Source: Flavobacterium caeni
GTDB taxonomy: Bacteria > Bacteroidota > Bacteroidia > Flavobacteriales > Flavobacteriaceae
Direction of reading: 5' to 3'
DNA length: 64,000 nt
Assembly: GCF_900101895.1 (NCBI RefSeq)
Contig: NZ_FMVF01000002.1
Span: 62,001-126,000, forward strand
Part shown: positions 22,898 to 32,194 of the stretch, one piece after another
Layout of the letters: each line of letters starts with the position of its first letter
How positions within the stretch are numbered: position 1 is the first letter of the stretch
Position numbers and translations under genes: made by a program
The notes under the pieces: model-generated
Told to the model about the DNA's origin: nothing
The model's input: only the letters and a program-made list of their open reading frames with translations
Database searches by the model: none

Positions 22898-25303
22898 TTA
22901 TTCCTTTATGATTTGCTCCACCTTGATTCCGTCTGCAGTCGTAATCTTGAGGAAATAAATGCCACTGGATCGGGCTGAAATATCCAATGTGGCTGTGTTT
23001 TTATTTTCGATGGAGGTTTGTAAAATGCGCCCCTGCACATCAAAAACAGCAATGCTCTGGATGTTGCTTTTTGCCTTTACCCAAACGGACCGTCTGGCCG
23101 GATTCGGATAGACCTTCACGCTCGCATCGGTTTTGAATTCGCTGCGCCTGAGTGTTTGGAATGTCGTGCGCGCTTCGTTGGTCTCGATCGGATGGTTGTA
23201 ATCGAAATAAATATTGGCCGTATTGCTCACCTGATCGCCCGCCTGCAGTGTCGGCAAGGTCTTGATCTTGAACAGTACGTTGCCGTGCCCGCCGATAGGA
23301 TTGACGATGCTGGGTGGCAGGTTGATGCCTTCGAAAATGAACTCGACGATGTTGCCGTTGAGGCGCGTGTATACAGCATGCGACGCATACATGATTTGCA
23401 AAGTGGCCAAATCGAACTGCGTCGTATCGATGACGTCCTTGACCACCACATTGACCGCGTCGGCGGTGCCGATGTTCTCAAAGTTGATGTTGTAATGCAG
23501 GTATTCGCCGATCAATTCGGTCGTTACCGTATCGCCTTCGAGACAGGTTTTGGTGTTCGGATCGAGCGAATTGACCACCATTTGGTCGAAATCAAAATAG
23601 TTGTCGTACGGCGTCGGGTCGTCCGACAGGAAATTCATCCCGGCCGTAAACGAAAGGACATCGCCATCGTTCACGGGCGGTTCATCGGTAGGTCCGTTGA
23701 CGGCCAGCCAAAAGTTAATCGCACGCGTCTCAAACGGCAACAAGTTGTTGTAATCCCACATCAGCAGGTTGTCGGTTTGCGAAGCGGTAGGCGCGCTCGC
23801 CGAAACAAAGTCGAGCCTGTCGCCTTCGAAGGCCACGGTAATTTGTCCCGTCATGGTTTGGTTGCCCTTGTTGCGGAACACGAGTTGGTAGTGCGCGTCA
23901 AATCCCGCCCGCGCGCCAACGAGTGGCAAAAGCACAATTTCCATATCGGGATGAAAGCCGTTGGCGGTAAGGCAAAAATCGCGAACCAGCGTCGTGTTGT
24001 CCAGCAAAGGGAAATCGGCCGTTTGTGAAACTGGGGTGATGTGAAAATAATCGGGATGTTCCATTTGCGGCGTCACGGTATGGTTGCCCGCGCCCACATA
24101 AAAGGAATAGTTGCCCGCCCCGTTGATGTATGTCGCCCCCGATGCCGCCCCCGACAAATTCACGCGCAAATAGTCGGCTTTGATGTCCTGTGCGTCGCAG
24201 CCGTCGTTGTCCGAATCATAGCTGATGTGGCCCGTGATCGTATTGTAATCGCCGCCGGGCGTAAACGAGCAGTAGGAGGTAACCACCACATTCGGGTTGG
24301 CGTCGGCGTTGGCTTCGGCTTGTACGGGCGCCAATTGCGTTTCGTCTGCGCAAATGAATTCAAGCGCTGTGGCATTGGTCAGCGTCAGCGTTTCGTTGGC
24401 ACCATTTTTCATGAACAGCGTCGTCAGTTGCGGGCCGCCACAGCTCAATGAGGTAAGCAACGATTGGTTCGAGACATCAACGCTTGTGATCGGATTCGAA
24501 CTGCAACCCAAGGTAGTCAGCAAAGGCAGCATCGTAACGTCGATGCTCGAGATCTGATTCGAGCCTACATGTAAAGTCGTCAAGGCAGGACTGCCCGAAA
24601 CATCAATCGACGTCAACGAATTGATCGGTACCCGCAAATAGTCGAGCGCCGGCGTATTGGCCACGTTAATCGACGTCAGGCTGCACTGCTGGCACTGGAT
24701 GTTTTCTACCGCCGGATTGTTGCTGAAATCCAATGTGCCGAGCGGCGTAAAACTTCCGTTGAACCGTTCCAGGGCCGTCAAGTCCGACAAGTCGACCGAT
24801 GTGATTTGCGTCACTTCAATGTCGAGGTTGGTCAACTGTGTCAACCCCGATACGTTTACAGATGGGATGGGGTTGTTATAGATCGAAGCATACCGCAAAT
24901 TGGGACACTGGCTCAAATCCATCGGGTTTGTGATGGCGTTGTGCGAACACATAAGCGTTATCAACTGTGGCATGGTCGTTACGTCCAGATACGGGAAGTT
25001 GTTGTCTTGGGCGTGCAGTATCTTGAGCCCAGTAAAGTATTCGATACCGGTCAGGTCTTCGATATTCAGATGTGCGATATACAGCGCTGTGATCACCGCG
25101 GCTTCGGCCACTTCGATTTCTCCGTTGGCGTTGGTGTCTATCGTACAATAGACATTATTCGCTAACGGGTTGGCCACATTCTTGGCGATGTTCAACGACG
25201 GATTCGCCGCCAGCAAAAGTGCCTTGAACACCGGATCGGGAATGTTGATGATTTGCGCCTGCGCGGCGATCGAAAACAACAAAAAGAATAGTATTTTTTT
25301 CAT
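22898..25303 (-). CDS. Secreted leucine-rich-repeat protein, T9SS type A sorting domain (paralogue 2)
   Basis: 801 residues: signal peptide MKKILFFLLFSIAAQAQ, LRR region (for example LTNLDIEVTQITSVDLSDLTAL), GHISYDSDNDGCDAQD domain, SLDPNTKTCLEGDTVTTELIGEYLHYNINFENIGTADAVNVVVKDVIDT domain, and sorting domain VYPNPARRSVWVKAKS ... GIYFLKITTADGIKVEQIIKE. Domain order matches paralogue 1 throughout, and the GGDYNTI-to-KTL block is especially close, so the pair arose by tandem duplication. Role unknown; surface adhesion is a guess. Confidence 0.87.
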   Translation of the reverse strand: MKKILFFLLFSIAAQAQIINIPDPVFKALLLAANPSLNIAKNVANPLANNVYCTIDTNANGEIEVAEAAVITALYIAHLNIEDLTGIEYFTGLKILHAQDNNFPYLDVTTMPQLITLMCSHNAITNPMDLSQCPNLRYASIYNNPIPSVNVSGLTQLTNLDIEVTQITSVDLSDLTALERFNGSFTPLGTLDFSNNPAVENIQCQQCSLTSINVANTPALDYLRVPINSLTSIDVSGSPALTTLHVGSNQISSIDVTMLPLLTTLGCSSNPITSVDVSNQSLLTSLSCGGPQLTTLFMKNGANETLTLTNATALEFICADETQLAPVQAEANADANPNVVVTSYCSFTPGGDYNTITGHISYDSDNDGCDAQDIKADYLRVNLSGAASGATYINGAGNYSFYVGAGNHTVTPQMEHPDYFHITPVSQTADFPLLDNTTLVRDFCLTANGFHPDMEIVLLPLVGARAGFDAHYQLVFRNKGNQTMTGQITVAFEGDRLDFVSASAPTASQTDNLLMWDYNNLLPFETRAINFWLAVNGPTDEPPVNDGDVLSFTAGMNFLSDDPTPYDNYFDFDQMVVNSLDPNTKTCLEGDTVTTELIGEYLHYNINFENIGTADAVNVVVKDVIDTTQFDLATLQIMYASHAVYTRLNGNIVEFIFEGINLPPSIVNPIGGHGNVLFKIKTLPTLQAGDQVSNTANIYFDYNHPIETNEARTTFQTLRRSEFKTDASVKVYPNPARRSVWVKAKSNIQSIAVFDVQGRILQTSIENKNTATLDISARSSGIYFLKITTADGIKVEQIIKE

Positions 25304-25331
25304 CGGGTTTGTTTTGTAATGGTCGGTTTTA

Positions 25332-26093
25332 TCAAAGCGAACGGATCAAATCCTGCAACCGTTCTTTTTTGCGTTGCGAAATAGGAAGGTTGGTGTTGTC
25401 GGCCATAATCACATAACCGCCGTCGTTCTTGATGTACGATTTGAGGTAGGCCAGGTTGATCAAATGCGACTGATGGATACGCTCAAAGCCATGTTCGCCC
25501 AGTAATTCTTCGTATTCTTTCAAGGTTTTTGAAATCAAAAGCGGCTTGTGGTTCTTGATAAAGAATTGCGTGTAATTGTCGCGCGCCTCGCAACGGATGA
25601 TGTCGGCAATCTCAAACAAATGGATGCCGTCCGAAGTCGACAACGCGATGCGCTTGAAATGGTCTACTTTTTTGCGGATGTTTTCCAAAAGCAAATCGAT
25701 GTGCTCAAACGAATGTTGTTTCTCAAGCGTCACCTTGATTTTGCCGATGCATTTCTGCAATTCCTCGGGATCGACGGGCTTGAGCAAAAAATCGAGCGCG
25801 CTAAACCGGAACGCCTTGAGCGCGTATTGTTCGTGCGCAGTGATGAACACCACATGGGCGTTGATCTTGCCATGCCGGTTCGAGATTTCTTCGAGCATGT
25901 CGAATCCGGTGCCGTCGCTAAGGTGGATGTCGAGAAACACCACTTGTGGCTTGTATTTTTCGAACGCAACGATGCCGGTCTTGACGCTTTCGGCCTCGCC
26001 AATGATCGCCATTTCAAGGGCATAGCGTTCCAACAGGCTTTTCATGCCTTTGCGCAAATGTTTGTCGTCGTCGATGAGTAATGCGGTTATCAT
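25332..26093 (-). CDS. LytTR-family response regulator
   Basis: 253 residues from the ATG at 26093 (MITALLIDDDKHLRKGMKSLL). The receiver domain has the phospho-acceptor Asp in QVVFLDIHLSDGTGFD and the KPVDPEEL lysine. The C-terminal LytTR DNA-binding domain (about 155-253) includes GFERIHQSHLINLAYLKSYIKNDGGYVIMADNTNLPISQRKKERL. The start overlaps the kinase stop by 4 bp (ATGA), so the genes form a coupled two-component pair. The gene ends 29 bp before the second LRR protein gene, so it may share transcripts with it. Confidence 0.94.
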   Translation of the reverse strand: MITALLIDDDKHLRKGMKSLLERYALEMAIIGEAESVKTGIVAFEKYKPQVVFLDIHLSDGTGFDMLEEISNRHGKINAHVVFITAHEQYALKAFRFSALDFLLKPVDPEELQKCIGKIKVTLEKQHSFEHIDLLLENIRKKVDHFKRIALSTSDGIHLFEIADIIRCEARDNYTQFFIKNHKPLLISKTLKEYEELLGEHGFERIHQSHLINLAYLKSYIKNDGGYVIMADNTNLPISQRKKERLQDLIRSL

Positions 26094-28039
26094 ATCCTGG
26101 GTTTGGTGTCTGCGGTGTATTGGATGGGCAAAAGGATCACGGCCTTGGTGCCCGATGTTTGGTTGTCGGCATTCTTGATTTCTTCGATGGTAACCTGCGC
26201 CGATTGCGATGTTGTGGCTTCCATCATTTCCAGACGTTTTTTGGTGATGTCGAGCGCCATCGATTGGTGCGCCGTGACCGAATTTTCCTTTAACGTCTTC
26301 GAAGTCTGGTAGCCGATGCCATCGTCGGTGATCGTGCAAACGAGCTGGTTGTTGCGCACGTCGAACCGCACGTCGATTGAGCCGTTGCCTTCTTTGGGCA
26401 CCATGCCGTGCAGGATTGCATTTTCTACAAACGGCTGGATCAAAAGCGGCGGCAGCGCCATGTCGTCTTCGATGTCGGGGCTGGCCGTGATCGTAAAGTC
26501 GAATTTTTTGTTGAAACGCAGCTGTTCGAGTTCGAGGTAGTTTTGCAAGGCTTCGATTTCCTTGTCGATCGGAATCAGCGAACCTTTCGAATACTCGAGC
26601 GTCAGTCGCATCAGTTTAGAAAATTTCGACAGGTATTTGATGGCCGAATCGGTACCGTTCTGTACGATGAAACTCGAAATCGACCCCAGGCAATTGAACA
26701 CAAAATGCGGATTCATCTGCAGGTGCAACGCCTTTTGCTCGTATTCGGCCACCTCTTTTTGCAACGTCAGCCGTCGCTTGATTTGCAGCCGGTTGTAGGT
26801 CACGAACACCAACGTGAGCAGCAACAATCCGCCGATGATCAAGAACAGCAAGAACTGCTGATGGCGTTTGGTTTGCTCGCGCAGCAGCGCTTCCTTTTTG
26901 TCGTATTCGAAGTCCATTTCGGCGCGCACGAATTTCTTGGCGTTTTCATTGTTTTCCAGACTGTCCTTTACCGCGATGTATTGTTTGTAATGGGCAAACG
27001 CCCGGGTTTGGTCGCCCGTTTGGGTGTAGATGTCGCTGAGCAATTTCTCGGACTCCTTGATTTGGTCGAGCGTTCCCATTTGTCGTGCCAAGTCAAGCGA
27101 TTGCGTGGCCGCCAAAAGCGCATCGGCCCATCGGTTATGCTGGTAGTGCAACAATCCCACTTGGTATTGTACGAGCGCCGTCCCGAATTGGTTCCCCAGC
27201 GCTGTGTACATTTTTTGCGAATGGTCGTAATGCACCAGCGCCTTTTCGACATCTTTTTGTTTGCGGTAGTAGTCGCCCAGGTAGGAGTGGAGCAGCGCCT
27301 CGCCGCGTTTGTTGGCGTTCGACGCAAATTGCTTTTCGGCTTTTCGGTAGTATTCGAGCGCCCTGACATCGTTCCCGATTTCGAAATGGATGGCACCGAT
27401 GTTGGTCAACGTAACCGGCGCACTTTGCTCACCGATTTGGGTTTGTATCGCATAGGCTTTCTCCAGATAGGAAAGCGCTTGCTGCAAATGCCCTTCCGAT
27501 TTGTACACCACCGCGATGTTGTTGTAGGCCTTTGAAACGCCTTGCTTTTGCCCGATTTCCTGGTACATTTTGAGCGCCTTGAAGTATTGTTCGAGCGCTT
27601 TCGGATAGTTGTTTTGCTCAGAATATACCACCCCGGCGCTGGCCAGGGCACGTGCCATCCCGCCTTTGACGACGCTTGGGTTGCCCGTAGTTTCCATCGC
27701 CGATTCGAATTGTTTTTGTGCCGACAGAAAATAGCGCAAAGCCGTCGGGTAATCGCTCAGGATGATGTGTGCGTTGCCCAGATTGAGGTGGGCGTGCGCG
27801 ATACCCAAGAAGTATTTTTTTTGTTGGGCCAGGGCCAATGCTTTACCGGCATAGGTTTGCGCTGAATCGACGTTGGTTTCGCGGAACTGATACGCCAATG
27901 CGTTGTACAGGTTCACTTTGGCCGTATCGATCCGGGTAACGGCCAGTACGCGTTTGAGGCTGTCCACTTCGGTTTGTTGCGACCAGGCGGACCATCCTAC
28001 GGCAAAAAACAAGATCGCGAGAAAGTACTGTTTCGACAT
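26090..28039 (-). CDS. TPR-containing LytS-type sensor histidine kinase
   Basis: 649 residues. Signal peptide MSKQYFLAILFFAVGWSAWSQ, a periplasmic region of six or more TPR repeats (about 30-370, for example ALEYYRKAEKQFASNANKRGEALLHSYLGDYYRKQ), one transmembrane helix (FLLFLIIGGLLLLTLVFV, about 395-413), then a His_kinase domain with H box LHLQMNPHFVFNCLGSI and an HATPase (ITDDGIGYQTSK). Partner of the overlapping LytTR regulator. The ligand is unknown; this kinase layout is common in Flavobacteriaceae. Confidence 0.92.
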   Translation of the reverse strand: MSKQYFLAILFFAVGWSAWSQQTEVDSLKRVLAVTRIDTAKVNLYNALAYQFRETNVDSAQTYAGKALALAQQKKYFLGIAHAHLNLGNAHIILSDYPTALRYFLSAQKQFESAMETTGNPSVVKGGMARALASAGVVYSEQNNYPKALEQYFKALKMYQEIGQKQGVSKAYNNIAVVYKSEGHLQQALSYLEKAYAIQTQIGEQSAPVTLTNIGAIHFEIGNDVRALEYYRKAEKQFASNANKRGEALLHSYLGDYYRKQKDVEKALVHYDHSQKMYTALGNQFGTALVQYQVGLLHYQHNRWADALLAATQSLDLARQMGTLDQIKESEKLLSDIYTQTGDQTRAFAHYKQYIAVKDSLENNENAKKFVRAEMDFEYDKKEALLREQTKRHQQFLLFLIIGGLLLLTLVFVTYNRLQIKRRLTLQKEVAEYEQKALHLQMNPHFVFNCLGSISSFIVQNGTDSAIKYLSKFSKLMRLTLEYSKGSLIPIDKEIEALQNYLELEQLRFNKKFDFTITASPDIEDDMALPPLLIQPFVENAILHGMVPKEGNGSIDVRFDVRNNQLVCTITDDGIGYQTSKTLKENSVTAHQSMALDITKKRLEMMEATTSQSAQVTIEEIKNADNQTSGTKAVILLPIQYTADTKPRI

Positions 28040-28131
28040 ATCGATTGGTTATCGGTACAAATATAGCCGAAGTGTACCGCAAAAAAACGGCCGTCGAGAA
28101 TTCGTGCGGTTTGGGTTAGGATTCGTCCGAA

Positions 28132-28818
28132 TCAGCGCTGGTCGACAAACCTGAACCCAATCCCGTGCAGGTTTTCGATCGAAATGCCGGGTTCGCCCGT
28201 CAAGATCTTGCGCAGCCGCGAAATGAACACGTCCAGGCTGCGACCCATGAAGTAATCGTCGTCGCCCCACAATGCCTTGAGGATCTCTTCGCGTTTAAGT
28301 ACTTTGTTCTTGTTGTCGAGGAACAACTTAAGCAGTTCGGCCTCGCGTTGGGTAAGCGTCACCGTCTGCCTGCCGTCGGACACGGTGTAGTTGCCCGGGT
28401 CGAACCGGTACCGGCCTACGGTATACCCCAAATCGGCAGGTTTTGTCTTTTGCGAGCGTTTGAGGAAAATCTCGATCTTGAGCAACAATTCCTCGATGCT
28501 GAACGGTTTGACCAGGTAGTCGTCGGCACCCAACCGCAGCCCCTTAAGCCGGTCTTCCTTGAGCGTTTTGGCCGACAGGAAAATGATCGGTATGTCGGTG
28601 TTGGCCTTTCTAATTTCTGATGCGATTTCGAAACCGTCCTTCTTGGGCAACATGATGTCCAGGATGCACAGGTCAAAGTTTTCGCGCGCAAAAGTGTCAA
28701 GACACAGCTTGCCGTCGGCGCAATGCACGACCTCATACCCGTGCTGCTCGAGGTTGTCGCGCGTCAGGAAAGCGAGCGTTTGGTCGTCTTCGGCATATAG
28801 TATCTTGGCCTGGGTCAT
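28132..28818 (-). CDS. OmpR-family response regulator
   Basis: 228 residues from the ATG at 28818 (MTQAKILYAEDDQTLAFLTRDNLEQHGYEV). Receiver domain with phospho-acceptor Asp in LCILDIMLPKKDGFE and conserved lysine in YLVKPFSIEEL; C-terminal winged helix (about 130-228) with VTLTQREAELLKLFLDNKNKVLKREEILKALWGDDDYFMGRSLDVFISRLRKIL. Its start overlaps the kinase stop by 4 bp (ATGA). Target genes not apparent. Confidence 0.95.
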   Translation of the reverse strand: MTQAKILYAEDDQTLAFLTRDNLEQHGYEVVHCADGKLCLDTFARENFDLCILDIMLPKKDGFEIASEIRKANTDIPIIFLSAKTLKEDRLKGLRLGADDYLVKPFSIEELLLKIEIFLKRSQKTKPADLGYTVGRYRFDPGNYTVSDGRQTVTLTQREAELLKLFLDNKNKVLKREEILKALWGDDDYFMGRSLDVFISRLRKILTGEPGISIENLHGIGFRFVDQR

Positions 28819-30074
28819 TGCTGTAGCGGGATTAGGATGGTGATGGTGATGCCGCGATCGGGATTGTTGCGCGCGCTGATCTTCCAACGGTGCAAGGTGC
28901 AGATTTTTTTGACGTAATACAAACCAAGCCCAAATCCGTTGACTTCGTTGCTCTTGGCCGACGGGATGCGCGTAAACCGATCAAAAATATAAGCCACCTT
29001 GCCCGGCGGAATCCCGATGCCGTTGTCGATAAACGAAAGGTGGAGCGTTTTGTTTTGGTGCGTCATCCGGACGGTGATGTCGGGTTCGGTATCGCAATAT
29101 TTGATCGAATTGTCGATGAGGTTGTACACCAGGTTCGAGAAATGGAACGGATCGGCCGAGACCACATACTCGTGGCTCGATTTGACCTTGGCCAACAAGG
29201 TCGGGTGCTTGACCTTGATGTTGTCGATGATGTCTTCAATGACCGGTACCAGACGCAAGTCGATGCGTTCGAGCTCGAGCGGCGCGCTGTCGCTTTTGGC
29301 CGTGTGCAGGATCTTGCCGATGTGGTCGTTGAGCTTGTCGCTTTGGTCGATGATGATGTCGGTGTATTTTTCGAGTTTGTCGTCGGCTTGAATGGCCGGA
29401 TGCTTTTTGAGGAAGTTCGACGCGAGCAAAATAGAAGACAGCGGCGTCTTGAATTCGTGCGTCATGTTGTTTACAAAATCGCGTTGCAGTTCGGAATATT
29501 TGCGTTGCTGCAGGATCGTAAAAATCGAATACACATAGACAATCAGCACCACCATCAGCGCAAACGACAAAATGAACCAAAACCGCAGCGAGCTGAACAA
29601 ATAATTGGTCTCGCCGGGGAACCGGATCGCAAAATAGTACACCAGGTTTTGGTGTTTGGGAAAGTAAACGGTGTGTTTGGCCTTGGCTTTTTCGTCAAAC
29701 GGTACGTAGTTCCCGTACACCATTTCGTCTGAATGGCAATTGTACATTGCATATTCAAAATCGGTCTGCAGGTTGATTTTGTCGAATTCGTGGCGCAAAT
29801 AGTATTCGAGAATTTCGGGCTCGAAGTCGTTGTCGATGTTCACGATGTAGTAGTCGTTCGACACTTTTTGCACCGGGCTTTCGGCGGGCAGTTCATGGTT
29901 GGTGCCTTCGTACAATTTTTTGGCGACCTCCAAAAGCGCGATGTGTACTTTTTGGCTGAACTTCTTCTCCTCCAGATTGAAGGCTTCGCGCGTCCAAAGC
30001 AGCTGGACGACCAGGATGCCGATGATGGCGGCCAGGCCAAGCAGGATGGCGATGTTGAGCTTGTTGATCTTCAT
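28815..30074 (-). CDS. Transmembrane sensor histidine kinase (OmpR-partner type)
   Basis: 419 residues from the ATG at 30074 (MKINKLNIAILLGLAAIIGILVVQLLW); 20 upstream in-frame residues are not convincing. Two transmembrane helices (about 7-27 and 185-207) flank a periplasmic sensor. HisKA H box is DFVNNMTHEFKTPLSSILLASNFL; HATPase has NLIDNSIKY, DNGIGIPPG and NGFGLGLYYVKKI. Coupled to the overlapping response regulator. The signal is unknown. Confidence 0.94.
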   Translation of the reverse strand: MKINKLNIAILLGLAAIIGILVVQLLWTREAFNLEEKKFSQKVHIALLEVAKKLYEGTNHELPAESPVQKVSNDYYIVNIDNDFEPEILEYYLRHEFDKINLQTDFEYAMYNCHSDEMVYGNYVPFDEKAKAKHTVYFPKHQNLVYYFAIRFPGETNYLFSSLRFWFILSFALMVVLIVYVYSIFTILQQRKYSELQRDFVNNMTHEFKTPLSSILLASNFLKKHPAIQADDKLEKYTDIIIDQSDKLNDHIGKILHTAKSDSAPLELERIDLRLVPVIEDIIDNIKVKHPTLLAKVKSSHEYVVSADPFHFSNLVYNLIDNSIKYCDTEPDITVRMTHQNKTLHLSFIDNGIGIPPGKVAYIFDRFTRIPSAKSNEVNGFGLGLYYVKKICTLHRWKISARNNPDRGITITILIPLQQ

Positions 30075-30213
30075 GGGATGGCGTATAGGTCCCGGGCAAA
30101 CGAATCGGCCGATGGACCACACAATATTACTCAAAAAAACGGCGCGATTTTTCGGTTAACAACTCGTTAACAAACATTTGAAACCGCTTAACACGGTGCA
30201 TCGACAGGCCGCG

Positions 30214-30221
30214 CTACTTTT
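30214..30221 (+). promoter_or_regulatory. Promoter -7 element of the DUF1573 gene
   Basis: TACTTTTG is an exact TAnnTTTG match about 40 bp before the ATG at 30263. Confidence 0.55.
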
Positions 30222-30262
30222 GGAATGTTCAAACAATCCATTAATCACTAAATCGTTAAACC

Positions 30263-30667
30263 ATGAAAACACTTAAAATTTCAATTTTTGCCGCTGCGTT
30301 GGGTCTGATGTCTTTTGCGACGCTTCCTACACACAACGACCCGATTGTTAAAACCAAAACCGCGTCGGCCGTAGCCTGGAAAAGCGAAACCATCGAAATC
30401 GGGAACATCCCGCAAGGCACGCCCAAATCGGTCGATTTCGAATTCAAGAACACGGGCAAGACCGATGTCATCATCACCAATGTCAAGGCTTCTTGCGGAT
30501 GCACCGCCACCGATTACACCAAAACGCCAATCAAACCTGGCCAAAGCGGCAAGGTAACGGCAACCTACAATGCGGCCAACAAAGGCGCGTTCACCAAAAC
30601 CGTGACCGTAACAACCAATGCCGAGGAAACGCCCAAGACGTTGACCATCAAAGGAACTGTGATTTAA
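30263..30667 (+). CDS. DUF1573 domain secreted protein
   Basis: 134 residues: signal peptide MKTLKISIFAAALGLMSFA, then an Ig-like DUF1573 domain with IEIGNIPQGTPKSVDFEFKNTGKTDVIITNVKASCGCTATDYTKTPIKPGQSGKVTATYNAANKGAF. The CGCT motif is the family hallmark. Abundant in Bacteroidota, function not established; periplasmic or secreted. It has its own promoter and terminator. Divergent from the kinase gene. Confidence 0.9.
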   Translation: MKTLKISIFAAALGLMSFATLPTHNDPIVKTKTASAVAWKSETIEIGNIPQGTPKSVDFEFKNTGKTDVIITNVKASCGCTATDYTKTPIKPGQSGKVTATYNAANKGAFTKTVTVTTNAEETPKTLTIKGTVI

Positions 30668-30689
30668 TAGTTAGTTATAGGGTTAAGTA

Positions 30690-30720
30690 AAAAACTCCGA
30701 TGTTTCCATCGGAGTTTTTT
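30690..30720. terminator. Terminator between DUF1573 and rimO
   Basis: AAAACTCCGATG and CATCGGAGTTTT form a 12-bp stem with a TTTC loop; A and T runs flank it, so it can work in both directions. Confidence 0.9.
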
Positions 30721-30743
30721 TATTTTTTGAAATTCAGCAGTGA

Positions 30744-32057
30744 TCAGACCGGTTCGCCGTACAGGTCAAATTCGGTGGCGTCGGTAATCTTGACGTTGAA
30801 AAAATCACCCGTCTTGACGTAATGTTGTGTCGCGTCGATGAGCACTTCGTTGTCTACGTCCGGGCTGTCGAATTCGGTGCGTCCGACAAAATGGTTGCCT
30901 TCCTTGCGGTCGATGATACACCTGAAAGTCTGTCCGATTTTTTCCTGGTTCAATTCCCATGAAATCTGCGACTGGATTTCCATGATTTCGTTGGCGCGCT
31001 GTTGTTTGACTTCGGCCGGGACATCGTCTTCGAGCAGGTAGGCGTGCGTGTTTTCTTCATGCGAGTAGGCAAAACAGCCCAATCTTTCAAAACGCATTTC
31101 CTCGACCCAATTCTTGAGGATCTGAAAATCTTCTTCGGTTTCGCCCGGATAACCCACAATCAACGTCGTGCGGATGGTCATCCCCGGAACGGCCTCGCGG
31201 AAATCCTTCAACAGTTTGGTTGTTTTTTCCTGCGTGGTGCCACGACGCATCGATTTGAGGATTTTATCCGAAATGTGTTGCAACGGAATGTCGAGGTAGC
31301 TGCAAATCTTGGGTTCGCGTTTCATGAGCTCGAGCACGTCCATCGGGAAACCCGTCGGGAATGCGTAGTGCAGACGGATCCATTCGATGCCTTCGACGGC
31401 GGCCAACGCTTCGAGCAATTCGGCCAGGTTTCGTTTTTTGTACAAATCGAGCCCGTAGTACGTCAAATCCTGTGCGATCAGGATCAGCTCCTTGACGCCG
31501 TCGCGCGCCAAACCTTGCGCTTCCTTTACCAATTTTTCGATCGGTTGCGAGACGTGTTTGCCGCGCATAAGCGGGATGGCACAAAAGCTGCACGGACGGT
31601 CACAACCCTCGGCAATCTTGAGATAGGCGTAGTTTTTGGGCGTGGTCGTCAAGCGTTCGCCCAGCAATTCGTGTTTGTAATCGGCGCCGAGCGCTTTGAG
31701 CAGCAACGGCAGTTCGGTGGTGCCAAAAAATTGATCGACGTTCGGGATTTCCTTTTCCAGATCGGGTTTGTAACGTTCCGACAAACATCCGGTTACAAAC
31801 ACCTTGTCGACCATACCGCGTTCTTTTTTGTCGGCATATTCGAGGATCATGTTGACCGATTCGGCCTTGGCGTTGTCGATGAAACCGCAGGTGTTGATGA
31901 CGATGATGTTGCCTTCTTCTTTTTCGGGTGCTTCGTGCGCGACGTCTTTGCCGCTGGCCTTGAGTTGGCCCATCAGCACTTCGCTGTCGTACACGTTCTT
32001 CGAGCAGCCCAGCGTGATGACATTGATCTTGTTCTTTTTTAAAGATTTGGTTCTCAT
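30744..32057 (-). CDS. rimO: Ribosomal protein S12 methylthiotransferase RimO
   Basis: 437 residues. N-terminal MTTase domain (NKINVITLGCSKNVYDSEVLMGQL, NTCGFIDNAKAESVN), radical SAM domain with CX3CX2C in EGCDRPCSFCAIPLMRGKH, and C-terminal TRAM domain (about 370-437). Adds a methylthio group to the aspartate of ribosomal protein S12. The NTCGFIDNAK motif separates it from MiaB. Full length. Confidence 0.96.
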   Translation of the reverse strand: MRTKSLKKNKINVITLGCSKNVYDSEVLMGQLKASGKDVAHEAPEKEEGNIIVINTCGFIDNAKAESVNMILEYADKKERGMVDKVFVTGCLSERYKPDLEKEIPNVDQFFGTTELPLLLKALGADYKHELLGERLTTTPKNYAYLKIAEGCDRPCSFCAIPLMRGKHVSQPIEKLVKEAQGLARDGVKELILIAQDLTYYGLDLYKKRNLAELLEALAAVEGIEWIRLHYAFPTGFPMDVLELMKREPKICSYLDIPLQHISDKILKSMRRGTTQEKTTKLLKDFREAVPGMTIRTTLIVGYPGETEEDFQILKNWVEEMRFERLGCFAYSHEENTHAYLLEDDVPAEVKQQRANEIMEIQSQISWELNQEKIGQTFRCIIDRKEGNHFVGRTEFDSPDVDNEVLIDATQHYVKTGDFFNVKITDATEFDLYGEPV

Positions 32058-32092
32058 CGACTTAATTTAGTAACCTGTTGGATTTGAGCGGG

Positions 32093-32124
32093 CAAAAGTA
32101 CGGTTTTTATTTGTTTCGGTTCAA
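32093..32124 (-). promoter_or_regulatory. rimO promoter
   Basis: Minus-strand TACTTTTG (32093-32100) with TTG at 32122-32124, 21 bp upstream: a good Bacteroidota -33/-7 pair. Confidence 0.65.
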
Positions 32125-32145
32125 GCATTTGGGAAAATTTATGAT

Positions 32146-32173
32146 GCAAAAAAAGCCGTCGGTAACGGCTTTG
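32146..32173 (-). terminator. Terminator of the FadL-like porin gene
   Basis: AAAGCCGT (32152-32159) pairs with ACGGCTTT (32165-32172); on the minus strand it is followed by a T run. Confidence 0.8.
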
Positions 32174-32194
32174 TATTATTTTGGATGTTTATAG

